From Paenisporosarcina antarctica (GTDB lineage: Bacteria; Bacillota; Bacilli; Bacillales_A; Planococcaceae): 64,000 bases of DNA. The position numbers and the translations under genes were made by a program. How positions within the stretch are numbered: the first letter of the stretch is position 1; the number at the start of each line of letters is the position of its first letter. Location of the stretch: positions 691,001-755,000 of the forward strand of contig NZ_CP038015.1 in NCBI RefSeq assembly GCF_004367585.1. Direction: 5' to 3'. The notes below the pieces were generated by a model. That model did no database searches and had not been told where the DNA came from. It was given only the letters and a program-made list of their open reading frames with translations. Shown one piece after another: positions 1 through 8,321 of the stretch.

Positions 1-399
1 TAGTAGCTGAACATTTACGTTTACAACTTCCCCAACATATCCTAATGTGTCAAGATCAATTGCAACTGTTTCTAGTAACATCCCGTCACAGCCCGATAAA
101 CCCACTGCATTTAAGTCATATTGTTGAAGAGTCGTTACTAGTTGTTTATTCACTTTTCCAGCTAGAACCATTGTTACTACTTCTAGTGCTTCTTTAGACG
201 TTTTTCGTAGCCCATTGATGAATTCAGTTTCAATAAGTAGCTTTGTTAAAGTTTGTTGAATATCAGGTCCACCACCATGTACGATAATGACTTTATATCC
301 ACTTTCTTTTAATTGTTTTACATTTTGAAAAAACTCACTAGTCAATTCATTAATAATACTTCCGCCACATTTTATAACAACAGTTTTCTCTATTTTCAT
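1..399 (-). CDS. argB: Acetylglutamate kinase, 3' part missing at window edge
   Basis: ArgB phosphorylates N-acetyl-L-glutamate with ATP, the second step of the acetylated arginine pathway in the cytoplasm. The visible 133 residues open with MKIEKTVVIKCGGS, the amino-acid-kinase phosphate-binding segment (K-x-G-G-S), followed by VIIVHGGGPDI, the substrate and nucleotide glycine loop. It starts at an ATG 12 bases downstream of the argJ stop, so it is translated from the argC-argJ-argB message. The C-terminal half lies outside the window. Identification is by family motifs and by the neighbouring argJ and argC; confidence is high despite truncation. Confidence 0.95.
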   Translation of the reverse strand, partial: MKIEKTVVIKCGGSIINELTSEFFQNVKQLKESGYKVIIVHGGGPDIQQTLTKLLIETEFINGLRKTSKEALEVVTMVLAGKVNKQLVTTLQQYDLNAVGLSGCDGMLLETVAIDLDTLGYVGEVVNVNVQLL

Positions 400-411
400 G
401 TCTCTATCTCC

Positions 412-1647
412 TTACGAACGGTAACTTGCATTAATTTTCACATAGTCATATGTTAAATCGCATCCCCAAGCTTTTCCGCTTTCTGTGCCTTGCTGCAAGT
501 CAACATTTACAATCACAACATCTCGTTGTAAATAAGCTTTAGCTTGTTCTTCATTAAAAGATTGGGGTTGGCTATTTTGAAGCATTAAAATATCGCCAAT
601 GGATACATTTACTGTTTCAGGATTAATCGTGACACCGCTATAACCAACTGAACAAATGATACGTCCCCAGTTCGCATCTGCTCCGTACATAGCCGTTTTC
701 ACTAAGTTAGAGCCTACTATTTGTTTCGCAATAATATTTGCTGCTTCATGCGTAGTAGCCCCTGATACATTTACTTCTATTAACTTTGTTGCCCCTTCTC
801 CGTCACGTGCAACTTGTTTAGCTAAGTCTTCACACGTTAAACGAAGTGCTTCATAAAATGATGCCCAATCTGAATGGTCAGGCGTTAAAGTGTTATTTTC
901 GGCCATTCCGTTTGCTAACACAATAACCATGTCATTTGTAGATGTATCTCCATCAACTGTAATTTGATTAAAGCTTACATTAGTAATCGAGCAAAGTGCT
1001 TCTTGTAAAACATCAGATGAAATATTGGCATCAGTTGTGACAAAGCCGAGCATAGTTGCCATGTTTGGATGAATCATGCCTGAACCTTTTGCTGTTCCAC
1101 CGATTGTAACAATCTTTCCATCAATTGTTGTTTCATAACAAGCCGTTTTCATCACAATATCTGTCGTTAAAATAGCGGTTTGAAATGCTTCAGCATGTTG
1201 TAAACTTCTTGCAGGATTTAATAAATTAATCCCATTTATAATTTTCTCCATATCAAGTAATTCTCCAATTACGCCAGTAGAAGCTACTGCTACGTAATGG
1301 GGTGCTACATTTAATTTTTCTGCACATGTATTGCGCATGGTATAGGCATCTTTTAAACCTTGTTCTCCCGTACAAGCGTTAGCACAAGCACTGTTTACAA
1401 CAACTGCTTGTAGTTTATTTTCAACTGCAACACTTTCTTTAGTTACATATAATGGCGCTGCTTGAAATGAATTTAATGTATAAACAGCGGCACAATTTGC
1501 TGGAACTTCACTTACAATGACACCAAAATCTTTTTTCTCAAATCTTAATCCTGCATGAACACCATCAGTTGAAAATCCTAACGGTGTAACAATGGTCCCG
1601 TTTTTTATTTTCTTTATATCAGCTAAATTAAGTTCACTTGTGGTCAA
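412..1647 (-). CDS. argJ: Bifunctional ornithine acetyltransferase / N-acetylglutamate synthase ArgJ
   Basis: ArgJ transfers the acetyl group from N-acetylornithine to glutamate and, in the bifunctional form, can also use acetyl-CoA, so acetate cycles within arginine synthesis. The 411-residue length is typical. The autoproteolysis signature KGSGMIHPNMATML is at about 187-200; family knowledge places cleavage between Ala197 and Thr198, with Thr198 as the new N-terminal nucleophile of the beta chain. The start codon is TTG, preceded by AGGAGGTAACAAT, so the unusual start is well supported. It lies between argC and argB on the same strand. Whether it is mono- or bifunctional cannot be read from the sequence. 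Confidence 0.96.
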   Translation of the reverse strand: MTTSELNLADIKKIKNGTIVTPLGFSTDGVHAGLRFEKKDFGVIVSEVPANCAAVYTLNSFQAAPLYVTKESVAVENKLQAVVVNSACANACTGEQGLKDAYTMRNTCAEKLNVAPHYVAVASTGVIGELLDMEKIINGINLLNPARSLQHAEAFQTAILTTDIVMKTACYETTIDGKIVTIGGTAKGSGMIHPNMATMLGFVTTDANISSDVLQEALCSITNVSFNQITVDGDTSTNDMVIVLANGMAENNTLTPDHSDWASFYEALRLTCEDLAKQVARDGEGATKLIEVNVSGATTHEAANIIAKQIVGSNLVKTAMYGADANWGRIICSVGYSGVTINPETVNVSIGDILMLQNSQPQSFNEEQAKAYLQRDVVIVNVDLQQGTESGKAWGCDLTYDYVKINASYRS

Positions 1648-1677
1648 ATTGTTACCTCCTGTTTTGATAGTGATTGT

Positions 1678-2721
1678 TTATGGATAAATAGGTAGTACAT
1701 TAAGCCCCGTTTGTTGGTCATAGCCCATCATTATATTTCCGTTTTGAATCGCTTGACCTGCTGCCCCTTTTACGAGATTGTCAATTACTGCAACAATCGT
1801 TACTCTATTCGTACGCTCATCAACCGTTACGTTAATATCGCAATAGTTTGATCCGCTTACTTCTTTAGTTGATGGAAACTCTCCAAGTTTACGAACGCGA
1901 ACGAAGGGTGCATCTTCATAGCAATTTACATACAATTGATGAATTTCTTCAGCAGAAAACTCTTTATTTAATTGTACATACATCGTGCTCATAATTCCTC
2001 GACTCATGGGAATTAAATGCGGACTAAAGCTAATATGCCCGATTTGATCATCCCATCGTGCTAAAATTGATTCGATTTCTGGAATGTGGGGATGTTGATT
2101 TATTTTATAAATTTTCAGGTTTTCATTGATTTCAGCGTAGTGAACTATTGGCGAAAGTCCGCGTCCAGCACCTGAAATCCCGGATTTTGCATCAACGATA
2201 ATAGAATTAGGTTGAATGAGTTTTTTCTGCGCAAGAGGAGCTAAACCTAATAAAGTTGCTGTTGGATAACAGCCAGGATTAGCAATAAATGTACTTTCTT
2301 TTACTTCATCTGCAAACCATTCGGATAATCCATATACCGATTTTTCTAAATCTTCTATACTAGCAGAAGGCTTTTTATACCATTTTTCATAAAGTTCTTC
2401 TGTTTTCAATCGGAAATCTCCTGATAAATCCACTACTTTTATTCCTTCTTTTAGGAGTTGGGGAACAAGCTGACTAGATACACCCGATGGCGTGGCTGTG
2501 AAAATTATATCCAATTCTTTAGCCATTTCCTTTGGTTCGATTTTTTTTAACGTATATAAAATATTTGCGAGGTGAGGATAGACTTCTGAAATTTCCATTC
2601 CATCTTGTGAGGATGAATAGACCGCATGAATTTGAAAGTGAGGATGATTCGATAATAGACGAATCAATTCAATGCCGCCGTACCCTGTTGCTCCAATAAT
2701 TCCAACCTTAATTTCCTTCAT
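1678..2721 (-). CDS. argC: N-acetyl-gamma-glutamyl-phosphate reductase
   Basis: ArgC reduces N-acetylglutamyl-5-phosphate to the semialdehyde with NADPH, the third arginine step. The N-terminus carries the Rossmann motif GATGYGG at residues 10-16. The catalytic cysteine is Cys151 in NPGCYPTA, and the conserved histidine region is HPHIPEI at 210-216. The 347-residue length matches the family. The ATG start has a GGAG Shine-Dalgarno site. It is the first gene of argC-argJ-argB, 30 bases upstream of argJ, and a sigma-A-type promoter lies about 45 bases upstream. No convincing ArgR/AhrC operator was found by eye. Confidence 0.97.
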   Translation of the reverse strand: MKEIKVGIIGATGYGGIELIRLLSNHPHFQIHAVYSSSQDGMEISEVYPHLANILYTLKKIEPKEMAKELDIIFTATPSGVSSQLVPQLLKEGIKVVDLSGDFRLKTEELYEKWYKKPSASIEDLEKSVYGLSEWFADEVKESTFIANPGCYPTATLLGLAPLAQKKLIQPNSIIVDAKSGISGAGRGLSPIVHYAEINENLKIYKINQHPHIPEIESILARWDDQIGHISFSPHLIPMSRGIMSTMYVQLNKEFSAEEIHQLYVNCYEDAPFVRVRKLGEFPSTKEVSGSNYCDINVTVDERTNRVTIVAVIDNLVKGAAGQAIQNGNIMMGYDQQTGLNVLPIYP

Positions 2722-2765
2722 TATAAAACTCCTTTTTACAAGTAACTGTTTGAATTGATTTATCC

Positions 2766-2794
2766 ATTATAGTATTGTATAAAGATAAAATCAA
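2766..2794 (-). promoter_or_regulatory. Probable sigma-A promoter of the argCJB operon
   Basis: Read on the minus strand there is TTGATT, a 17-base spacer and a perfect TATAAT, ending about 45 bases before the argC ATG. Spacing and hexamers fit the vegetative sigma factor. This is inferred from sequence only. Confidence 0.7.
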
Positions 2795-3049
2795 ATGGAT
2801 ATTTATAAATTTAATGATTTTTCAGTATAATGCAGCATTTTAATATGTTTTATTTACTAAATTTTAATACTTTAACGTAATTTCACTTGAAGAATTATTT
2901 TTAAAAAAGAGAAAGTGAAAAAGGGGCAAATTCTGAAAAAGTAAAGGAAATCTATAAACCAGTTTTTATCGTTCGTAACAAAAGGATGTTCCTATAAGAT
3001 TTAAATGAATATGCACTCCAAACGAAAAATAGTATAGAGTTTGTAATAA

Positions 3050-3070
3050 AACCGTCCGAGTAGTATAGTA
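3050..3070 (+). promoter_or_regulatory. Candidate operator for the adjacent TetR regulator (site 1)
   Basis: AACCGT, 9 bases, then ATAGTA, an imperfect inverted repeat 35 bases before the TetR gene. Nearly the same sequence recurs at 3779-3799 before the carnitine operon (AACCGT, 9 bases, ACAGTT). The two sites share AAACCGTC and, further in, GTAYAGT. Two matching sites flanking a TetR gene suggest autoregulation plus operon control; this is inference. Confidence 0.5.
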
Positions 3071-3105
3071 ATAATTAAATTCTATTTATATCAAAGGAGA
3101 TTCAC

Positions 3106-3642
3106 ATGGGTAGACCTACAAGAAAAATTGAGATTCTCCTTGCAGCATCTAAGATCGTCAGCGAGCGGGGCATCTTTAATTTAACGCTAGAGGCAACGGC
3201 TGCAGAAGCCGGAATTAGCAAAGGTGGATTACTTTATCACTTCCCTTCAAAAGAAGCACTAGTAAAAGGAATGGTCGAACATTTAGCCGAGAATTACAGA
3301 GAGAAAATTGCTACTAAAGTAGAGGAATCACTTGAGGAAAAAGGAAAATGGACAAAGTCATATGTTGATGTCACATTTAATAATCCTTATCAGAATAAAA
3401 ATATGCACGCCGGATTATTGGCTGCAAAAGCGGTGAATGAAGAATTACTGGACCCTATAAGAGAACTCTATACAAAATGGCAGAAAGAAATTGAAAATGA
3501 TGGCATTGACCCTGTAAAAGCGACCATCATCCGTCTTGCAACAGATGGAATCTGGCTGTCCGAGCTTTTTGATATTCATCATATTGGAGAAGAAAAGAAA
3601 GAAATTATTTTTCAAAGGTTGAAATCATGGGCAAACGAATAA
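3106..3642 (+). CDS. TetR/AcrR-family transcriptional regulator
   Basis: A 178-residue TetR-type repressor. The N-terminal DNA-binding domain holds a helix-turn-helix at about 27-46 (LEATAAEAGISKGGLLYHF), which closely matches the TetR family pattern. The rest is an all-helical ligand and dimer domain with no motif I can tie to a ligand. The ATG follows AAAGGAG at good spacing. It sits upstream of, and in the same direction as, the carnitine operon, from which it is separated by a terminator. Matching inverted repeats precede both units, so it probably represses itself and the operon and may sense carnitine or an intermediate. The ligand is a guess from context. Confidence 0.9.
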   Translation: MGRPTRKIEILLAASKIVSERGIFNLTLEATAAEAGISKGGLLYHFPSKEALVKGMVEHLAENYREKIATKVEESLEEKGKWTKSYVDVTFNNPYQNKNMHAGLLAAKAVNEELLDPIRELYTKWQKEIENDGIDPVKATIIRLATDGIWLSELFDIHHIGEEKKEIIFQRLKSWANE

Positions 3643-3654
3643 CGTCACCATATA

Positions 3655-3693
3655 AAAGTCACTCTATCATTAAGATAGTTTGGCTTTTTTTTT
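3655..3693 (+). terminator. Rho-independent-like terminator after the TetR gene
   Basis: A short stem CTATC/GATAG, extended by weaker flanking pairs, is followed by a run of nine T residues directly after the TetR stop codon. It separates the regulator from the downstream catabolic operon. Confidence 0.6.
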
Positions 3694-3778
3694 GATTAAT
3701 TCTTTCTTAAAATGAATCATCAAAATAGATGTGAATTTGCAGCAGTAGCGTTTCATGTACAAAGTGAGGTTGAAATTA

Positions 3779-3799
3779 AACCGTCTGGATGGTACAGTT
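3779..3799 (+). promoter_or_regulatory. Candidate TetR operator before the carnitine operon (site 2)
   Basis: AACCGT, 9 bases, ACAGTT: a better inverted repeat (AACYGT half-sites) than site 1 at 3050-3070, about 90 bases before the probable start of the first enzyme gene. Its similarity to site 1 is what makes an operator likely. Confidence 0.5.
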
Positions 3800-3887
3800 T
3801 AAATTATGTAGTAAATGAGAAACCGAATCTATTAATCAATATTCATGTTTTTATATGAGTAAATCGACTCAATCTGGGGGAGACAAT

Positions 3888-4781
3888 ATGCAAAAGAAAG
3901 TATTATTAACAGCTGCAGTAACTGGAGCAGGAGATACAACAACGAAAAGCAAGCACGTTCCTATAACTCCGAAAGAAATAGCAGATGCGGCAATTGAATC
4001 GGCAAAAGCAGGTGCAACTGTTGCACACGTTCACGCACGTAATCCTAAAACTGGAGGCATCAGCCACAGTTTGGAACATTACCGTGAAATTATAGAGCGC
4101 ATCCGTGAATCCGAAACAGATGTAATCATTAATATTACATCAGGAGGCGGCGGAGATTTCATTCCTAATTTGTCTAATCCAGCGCTTGGTGGTGAAGGAA
4201 CGGATATGCAGACCCCTAACCAGCGAAATGAACCGGTTGGATCTTTACTCCCTGAAATGTGTACACTCGACTGCGGAAGCGTGAACTTTGGAGATACGGT
4301 GTACATCAGTCCGACTGATTGGCTGCGTGACCAAGCTAGAATGATTCAGCAAAGCGGTGTGAAACCCGAACTTGAGTGTTTTGATACAGGTCATCTTCGT
4401 TTTGCAAAGCAACTCATTGCGGAAGGATTAATTGACGGAGACCCCATGTTCCAGTTTTGTTTGGGAATTCCATGGGGAGCAGAAGCAGATGCTGAAACAA
4501 TGACTTATATGAAAAATAGACTTCCTGAAAATGCACACTGGTCCGCATTTGGTATTGGCAGAATGCAAATACCAATGCTTGAACAGGCAGCTCTTCTTGG
4601 TGGGAATGTCCGAGTCGGACTAGAAGATAATTTATATCTAGGTAAAGGGGTACTGGCTCGCAACGACCAACTTGTCGATAAAGCAGTTACGTTGTTACAA
4701 GCAACGGGCATTGAGGTAATGACGCCGAAAGAAGCGCGAATTCACTTTAACCTTAGAAACCCATACGGAGGAACAAACTAA
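3888..4781 (+). CDS. BKACE-family beta-keto acid cleavage enzyme (probable 3-dehydrocarnitine cleavage)
   Basis: A member of the beta-keto acid cleavage enzyme family (DUF849). These Zn-dependent TIM barrels transfer the end of a beta-keto acid to acetyl-CoA, giving acetoacetate and a new acyl-CoA. The metal motif HVH is at residues 47-49 and the conserved acid of VGLEDN is Glu246. Next to a carnitine dehydrogenase and a thioesterase, the likely substrate is 3-dehydrocarnitine, giving betainyl-CoA plus acetoacetate, as in the Pseudomonas cdh cluster. An in-frame ATG lies at 3855, but GGGGGAG stands 5 bases before the ATG at 3888, giving MQKKVLLTAA, the usual family start. Its stop overlaps the next start (TAATG). 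Confidence 0.88.
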   Translation: MQKKVLLTAAVTGAGDTTTKSKHVPITPKEIADAAIESAKAGATVAHVHARNPKTGGISHSLEHYREIIERIRESETDVIINITSGGGGDFIPNLSNPALGGEGTDMQTPNQRNEPVGSLLPEMCTLDCGSVNFGDTVYISPTDWLRDQARMIQQSGVKPELECFDTGHLRFAKQLIAEGLIDGDPMFQFCLGIPWGAEADAETMTYMKNRLPENAHWSAFGIGRMQIPMLEQAALLGGNVRVGLEDNLYLGKGVLARNDQLVDKAVTLLQATGIEVMTPKEARIHFNLRNPYGGTN

Positions 4782-5749
4782 TGACAAACCAAACACATGA
4801 TGTAAAAAAAATAGCAGTAATCGGAACCGGTGTAATCGGTAATGGATGGATTGCTCGATTCTTGGCACATGGATTTGATGTTAATGCATTTGATCCTGCT
4901 GAAGGAGCGGAAGAACGAACTAGAAAAGCAATTGCACAAGCATGGCCCACTTTGGAAAAATTGGGTCTCGCAAAAGGAGCAACACAAAATCGCGTGATAT
5001 TTTTGCCTACAATTAAAGAAGCAGTTAGTGATGCTGATTTAATCCAAGAAAATGTTCCCGAACGTGAAGACTTGAAAAAGAGTGTCTTATCAAGTATTGA
5101 TGAACATGCTAAATCGAATGCCATCATTGGATCGAGCACATCTGGTATTATGCCTAGCACTTTACAGGAAGGGTTACGGCATCCGGAGCGTCTTATCGTA
5201 GCTCATCCGTTTAATCCGGTTTATATTCTTCCGCTCGTTGAACTTGTTGGTGGAGAGAAAACAAATCCTGAAATAATTGAACGGGCAACCCTTTTCTACA
5301 AAAGTTTACGAATGAAACCGTTGATCGTTAGAAAAGAAATTGAAGGGCATTTGGCTGACCGATTAATGGAAGCACTCTGGCGAGAGGCTTTGCATCTTGT
5401 GAATGATGGCGTTGCAACGACTGAAGAAGTGGACGCTGCCATTATTTATGGTGCTGGTCTGCGGTGGGCTCAGATGGGACCGTTTCTTACGTTCCATCTT
5501 GCAGGTGGAGAAAAAGGCATGCGACACATGTTGGAACAATTCGGACCTTCCCTACAATTACCATGGACGAAACTAAAGGCGCCTATATTAACAGATGAGT
5601 TAAAAGAAAAGGTTATTACTGGTTGTGAAAGTCATGCGGGAGAAGTTTCGATTGCAGAGCTTGAAAGAAAGCGTAATGAGTTTTTAGTGGAGTTGCTTGA
5701 TTTGGTCGAGTCATATTGGCCAGAATCGAAAACACTTGAAAAAGTCTAA
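4781..5749 (+). CDS. cdhA: L-carnitine 3-dehydrogenase (3-hydroxyacyl-CoA dehydrogenase family)
   Basis: A 322-residue NAD-dependent dehydrogenase of the 3-hydroxyacyl-CoA dehydrogenase superfamily, predicted to oxidise L-carnitine to 3-dehydrocarnitine. The N-terminal Rossmann motif GTGVIGNGW lies at 15-23. The substrate-domain motif AHPFNP holds His142, paired with Glu154 in PLVELVGG as the family's catalytic dyad. A C-terminal helical domain follows. Length and motifs match characterised L-carnitine dehydrogenases rather than the shorter fatty-acid enzymes. The ATG overlaps the upstream stop, so translation is coupled to the cleavage enzyme. The carnitine call rests on family resemblance plus operon context. 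Confidence 0.9.
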   Translation: MTNQTHDVKKIAVIGTGVIGNGWIARFLAHGFDVNAFDPAEGAEERTRKAIAQAWPTLEKLGLAKGATQNRVIFLPTIKEAVSDADLIQENVPEREDLKKSVLSSIDEHAKSNAIIGSSTSGIMPSTLQEGLRHPERLIVAHPFNPVYILPLVELVGGEKTNPEIIERATLFYKSLRMKPLIVRKEIEGHLADRLMEALWREALHLVNDGVATTEEVDAAIIYGAGLRWAQMGPFLTFHLAGGEKGMRHMLEQFGPSLQLPWTKLKAPILTDELKEKVITGCESHAGEVSIAELERKRNEFLVELLDLVESYWPESKTLEKV

Positions 5750-5771
5750 GGAAGTTTAAGGAGGAGTCTAC

Positions 5772-6242
5772 ATGCCGAATCAATCTTTAACTTATGAAAA
5801 TAGAGTAATTAGTGAATATGTTGATTATAACGGCCATATGAACGATGCAGCTTATGCGAAAATATTCAGCCTGGCTGCGGATAACTTCATAGATTTTATA
5901 GGTCTAGACGCGGAGTCACGTGCAACACAAAACTACACGATATTTACGCTCGAATCACATATATGCTACCTACAAGAGGCTCGCGAAAATGAAAAACTTC
6001 TAACTAATGTTCAATTGCTTGACAGCGATGTAAAACGACTTCATTTATTTTTCACCATGAGTAAGGCTTCAGGAGAAGTAATCGCGACGAGTGAACAGAT
6101 GCTGATGGGAATTAATACGAAACAAGGAAAACCAGCCCCATTTCCAGAGTCCGTCAAAGCTTCAATTGAAGAGCTACGAGCTACTCATAAAGAACTAGCG
6201 ACACCGAAACAGGCCGGCAGAAAAATCGGAATCAACCGGTAA
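5772..6242 (+). CDS. Hot-dog thioesterase, probable betainyl-CoA thioesterase
   Basis: A 156-residue single hot-dog-fold acyl-CoA thioesterase of the 4-hydroxybenzoyl-CoA type. The signature YVDYNGHMNDAAY at about 16-28 carries the Asp (18) and the GHMN loop expected near the active site. The ATG follows AGGAGG-like sequence (AAGGAGGAG). It is the third gene of the cluster, 22 bases after the dehydrogenase. In this setting it would hydrolyse betainyl-CoA to glycine betaine and CoA, matching the three-gene carnitine pathway known in Pseudomonas. Substrate assignment is inference from the neighbours. Confidence 0.85.
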   Translation: MPNQSLTYENRVISEYVDYNGHMNDAAYAKIFSLAADNFIDFIGLDAESRATQNYTIFTLESHICYLQEARENEKLLTNVQLLDSDVKRLHLFFTMSKASGEVIATSEQMLMGINTKQGKPAPFPESVKASIEELRATHKELATPKQAGRKIGINR

Positions 6243-6277
6243 GTAATCGGTTTTGCGATTAACAGAGGAGAATTTTA

Positions 6278-7471
6278 ATGAATAAGATTGAAGTGAATAA
6301 TTTAACGAAAATCTTTGGTTCACATCCTCATCAAGGGCTAAAACGCTTGGAAAATGGGGAAACGAAAGAAGAAATTCTTGCAAAGACTGGTATGACGGTA
6401 GGGGTTAAACAAGTTTCATTCTCCGTTAAAGCAGGCGAATTCTTTGTTATCATGGGTCTTTCGGGAAGCGGAAAATCGACGTTAATCCGACTCGTTAATC
6501 GGCTGATTGAACCGACGAATGGTGAAGTGCTGATTGATGGTGTTGATATTACCAAGATGAAAAAAGCGGAGTTAATTGAAACAAGAAGAAAAAAATTAGG
6601 TATGGTCTTCCAGCAGTTCGGCTTATTCCAGCATCGTAGTGTAATAGCAAATGTTGCCTACGGATTGGAAATTCAAGGCATGAAAAAAGAAGAACGTATT
6701 AAACACGCACAGAAAGCAATAGAAGACGTTGGTTTGCAAGGATATGAAAATAGCTATCCAAAAGAGCTTAGTGGTGGAATGCAACAAAGGGTAGGACTTG
6801 CTCGTGCTCTAGCAAATGACTCGGATATATTGCTGATGGATGAAGCTTTCAGCGCACTCGACCCATTAATTAGAAAAGAAATGCAAGATGAACTGCTAAA
6901 CTTGCAAAACAAACTGGGTAAAACCGTTTTGTTTATTACCCATGATTTGGACGAAGCACTAAAATTGGGAGATCGCATCGCCATTATGAAAAATGGTGAG
7001 ATTGTACAAGTTGGGACAGCAGATGAAATTCTGGAAAATCCAGCAAATGAGTACGTTTCTAATTTTGTCAAAGATGTCGATCGTTCGAAAGTACTGATGG
7101 CATCGCACGTCATGAAGAAACCGAATGTGCTAATGATTGAAAAAAATGGTGCTTTGGCAGCTGTTCGTAAAATGGAGGAGACGGGTGCATCTAGTATTTT
7201 CGTTGTCGATAAAGATAATACCTTTAAAGGATTATTGACTATTGACGATGCTATTAAAACCTATAAAAACAACCTCGCTATTGAAGACGTGTTAATAAAA
7301 GAAATCCATACTATTTCTCCAGATACCTCTTTAAATGACCTCTTTGGAGTGGCAATCGAAGCGAAGTATCCACTGGTTGTCATCGAAAATGGTAAGTTAC
7401 TGGGAATCGTTTCTCGTGTTTCAATTCTTTCTGGTTTAGTTCTTGGGAAAGATGAGGTGTCTTCCTCATGA
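6278..7471 (+). CDS. OpuA/ProV-type glycine betaine/carnitine ABC transporter, ATP-binding protein with CBS domains
   Basis: The ATPase of a quaternary-amine importer. Walker A GLSGSGKST is at 60-68, the ABC signature LSGGMQQR at 164-171 and Walker B ILLMDEA at 184-190, followed by the OpuA-type FSALDP. Residues from about 270 to 397 form two CBS-type segments, which in OpuA sense ionic strength and nucleotides. The N-terminal stretch before the ABC core (GSHPHQGLKRLENGE) is typical of ProV and OpuAA. It follows the carnitine enzymes by 35 bases and its stop overlaps the permease start (ATGA). It therefore probably feeds the cluster with carnitine or a related betaine. Confidence 0.92.
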   Translation: MNKIEVNNLTKIFGSHPHQGLKRLENGETKEEILAKTGMTVGVKQVSFSVKAGEFFVIMGLSGSGKSTLIRLVNRLIEPTNGEVLIDGVDITKMKKAELIETRRKKLGMVFQQFGLFQHRSVIANVAYGLEIQGMKKEERIKHAQKAIEDVGLQGYENSYPKELSGGMQQRVGLARALANDSDILLMDEAFSALDPLIRKEMQDELLNLQNKLGKTVLFITHDLDEALKLGDRIAIMKNGEIVQVGTADEILENPANEYVSNFVKDVDRSKVLMASHVMKKPNVLMIEKNGALAAVRKMEETGASSIFVVDKDNTFKGLLTIDDAIKTYKNNLAIEDVLIKEIHTISPDTSLNDLFGVAIEAKYPLVVIENGKLLGIVSRVSILSGLVLGKDEVSSS

Positions 7472-8298
7472 ATTATTTTAATATTCCTTTAGAAGAATGG
7501 GCAAATACCTTTGTCGATGATTGGTTGCTTCCTGTGACTGGTGATTTCTTTGACACAATAAGTGATGGTCTCCGAACATTTATAGGTGGAGTAACGGATT
7601 TGCTCATTGCAATTCCTCCTGAACTAATAGTTTTGGTAATCGTTATGCTTGCATGGAAAATATCTGGGAGAGGTTTGGCGTTGTTTGCGCTAATTGGTAG
7701 CTTGTATCTGGGTTCTGTCGATTTATGGACAGAAGCGATTCAGACGGTTTCCATAGTTATGGTTTCCACACTTATTTCAATTACTATCGGAATTCCGTTA
7801 GGTATATTAGCGGCGACGAATAAACTTATGGCTGGATTGGTTCGTCCGATTTTGGACTTTATGCAGACTTTGCCAAGTTTCGTATATCTAATTCCAGCGA
7901 TTCTGCTGTTTGGTCTAGGCAATGTGCCAGCTGTCATTGCAACGTTCGTTTTCGCGACACCCCCGGTAGTTCGCATGACCACTCTTGGAATTCAGCAAGT
8001 ACCTGCGGATGTTGTGGAAGCTTCTACAGCATTTGGTTCAACCAAGTGGCAGTTGCTTTATAAAGTTCAACTTCCCCTAGCGATGCCTTCAATTATGGCA
8101 GGGGTAAATCAAACGATGATGCTCGCACTGTCAATGGCTGTTATTGCATCCATGATTGGTGCTCCAGGACTCGGTTCTGTCGTTTTAACAGGAATTTCGA
8201 CGGTTAATGTAGGTCTTGGATTAACTGGTGGATTAGGAATAGTCGTACTGGCAATTATCATGGACAGACTTACGCAAGGCTTGGCAAGAAAACAATAA
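7468..8298 (+). CDS. OpuA/ProW-type ABC transporter permease
   Basis: A 276-residue inner-membrane permease with about six or seven hydrophobic segments. The binding-protein-dependent transport loop is around 185-215 (EASTAFGSTKWQLLYKVQLPLAMPSIMAG), the EAA motif that contacts the ATPase. Length and sequence fit the ProW/OpuAB group for glycine betaine, proline betaine or carnitine uptake. Its ATG overlaps the stop of the ATPase gene, and the binding protein follows 23 bases later, giving the usual A-B-C order of Firmicute OpuA systems. Confidence 0.92.
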   Translation: MNYFNIPLEEWANTFVDDWLLPVTGDFFDTISDGLRTFIGGVTDLLIAIPPELIVLVIVMLAWKISGRGLALFALIGSLYLGSVDLWTEAIQTVSIVMVSTLISITIGIPLGILAATNKLMAGLVRPILDFMQTLPSFVYLIPAILLFGLGNVPAVIATFVFATPPVVRMTTLGIQQVPADVVEASTAFGSTKWQLLYKVQLPLAMPSIMAGVNQTMMLALSMAVIASMIGAPGLGSVVLTGISTVNVGLGLTGGLGIVVLAIIMDRLTQGLARKQ

Positions 8299-8321
8299 AC
8301 TATGAAAAGAGGAAATATGAG

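Noticed and set aside
4753-5160. 135-codon minus-strand frame opposite carnitine dehydrogenase
   Set aside because: Antisense shadow; the plus-strand protein has clear Rossmann and catalytic motifs.
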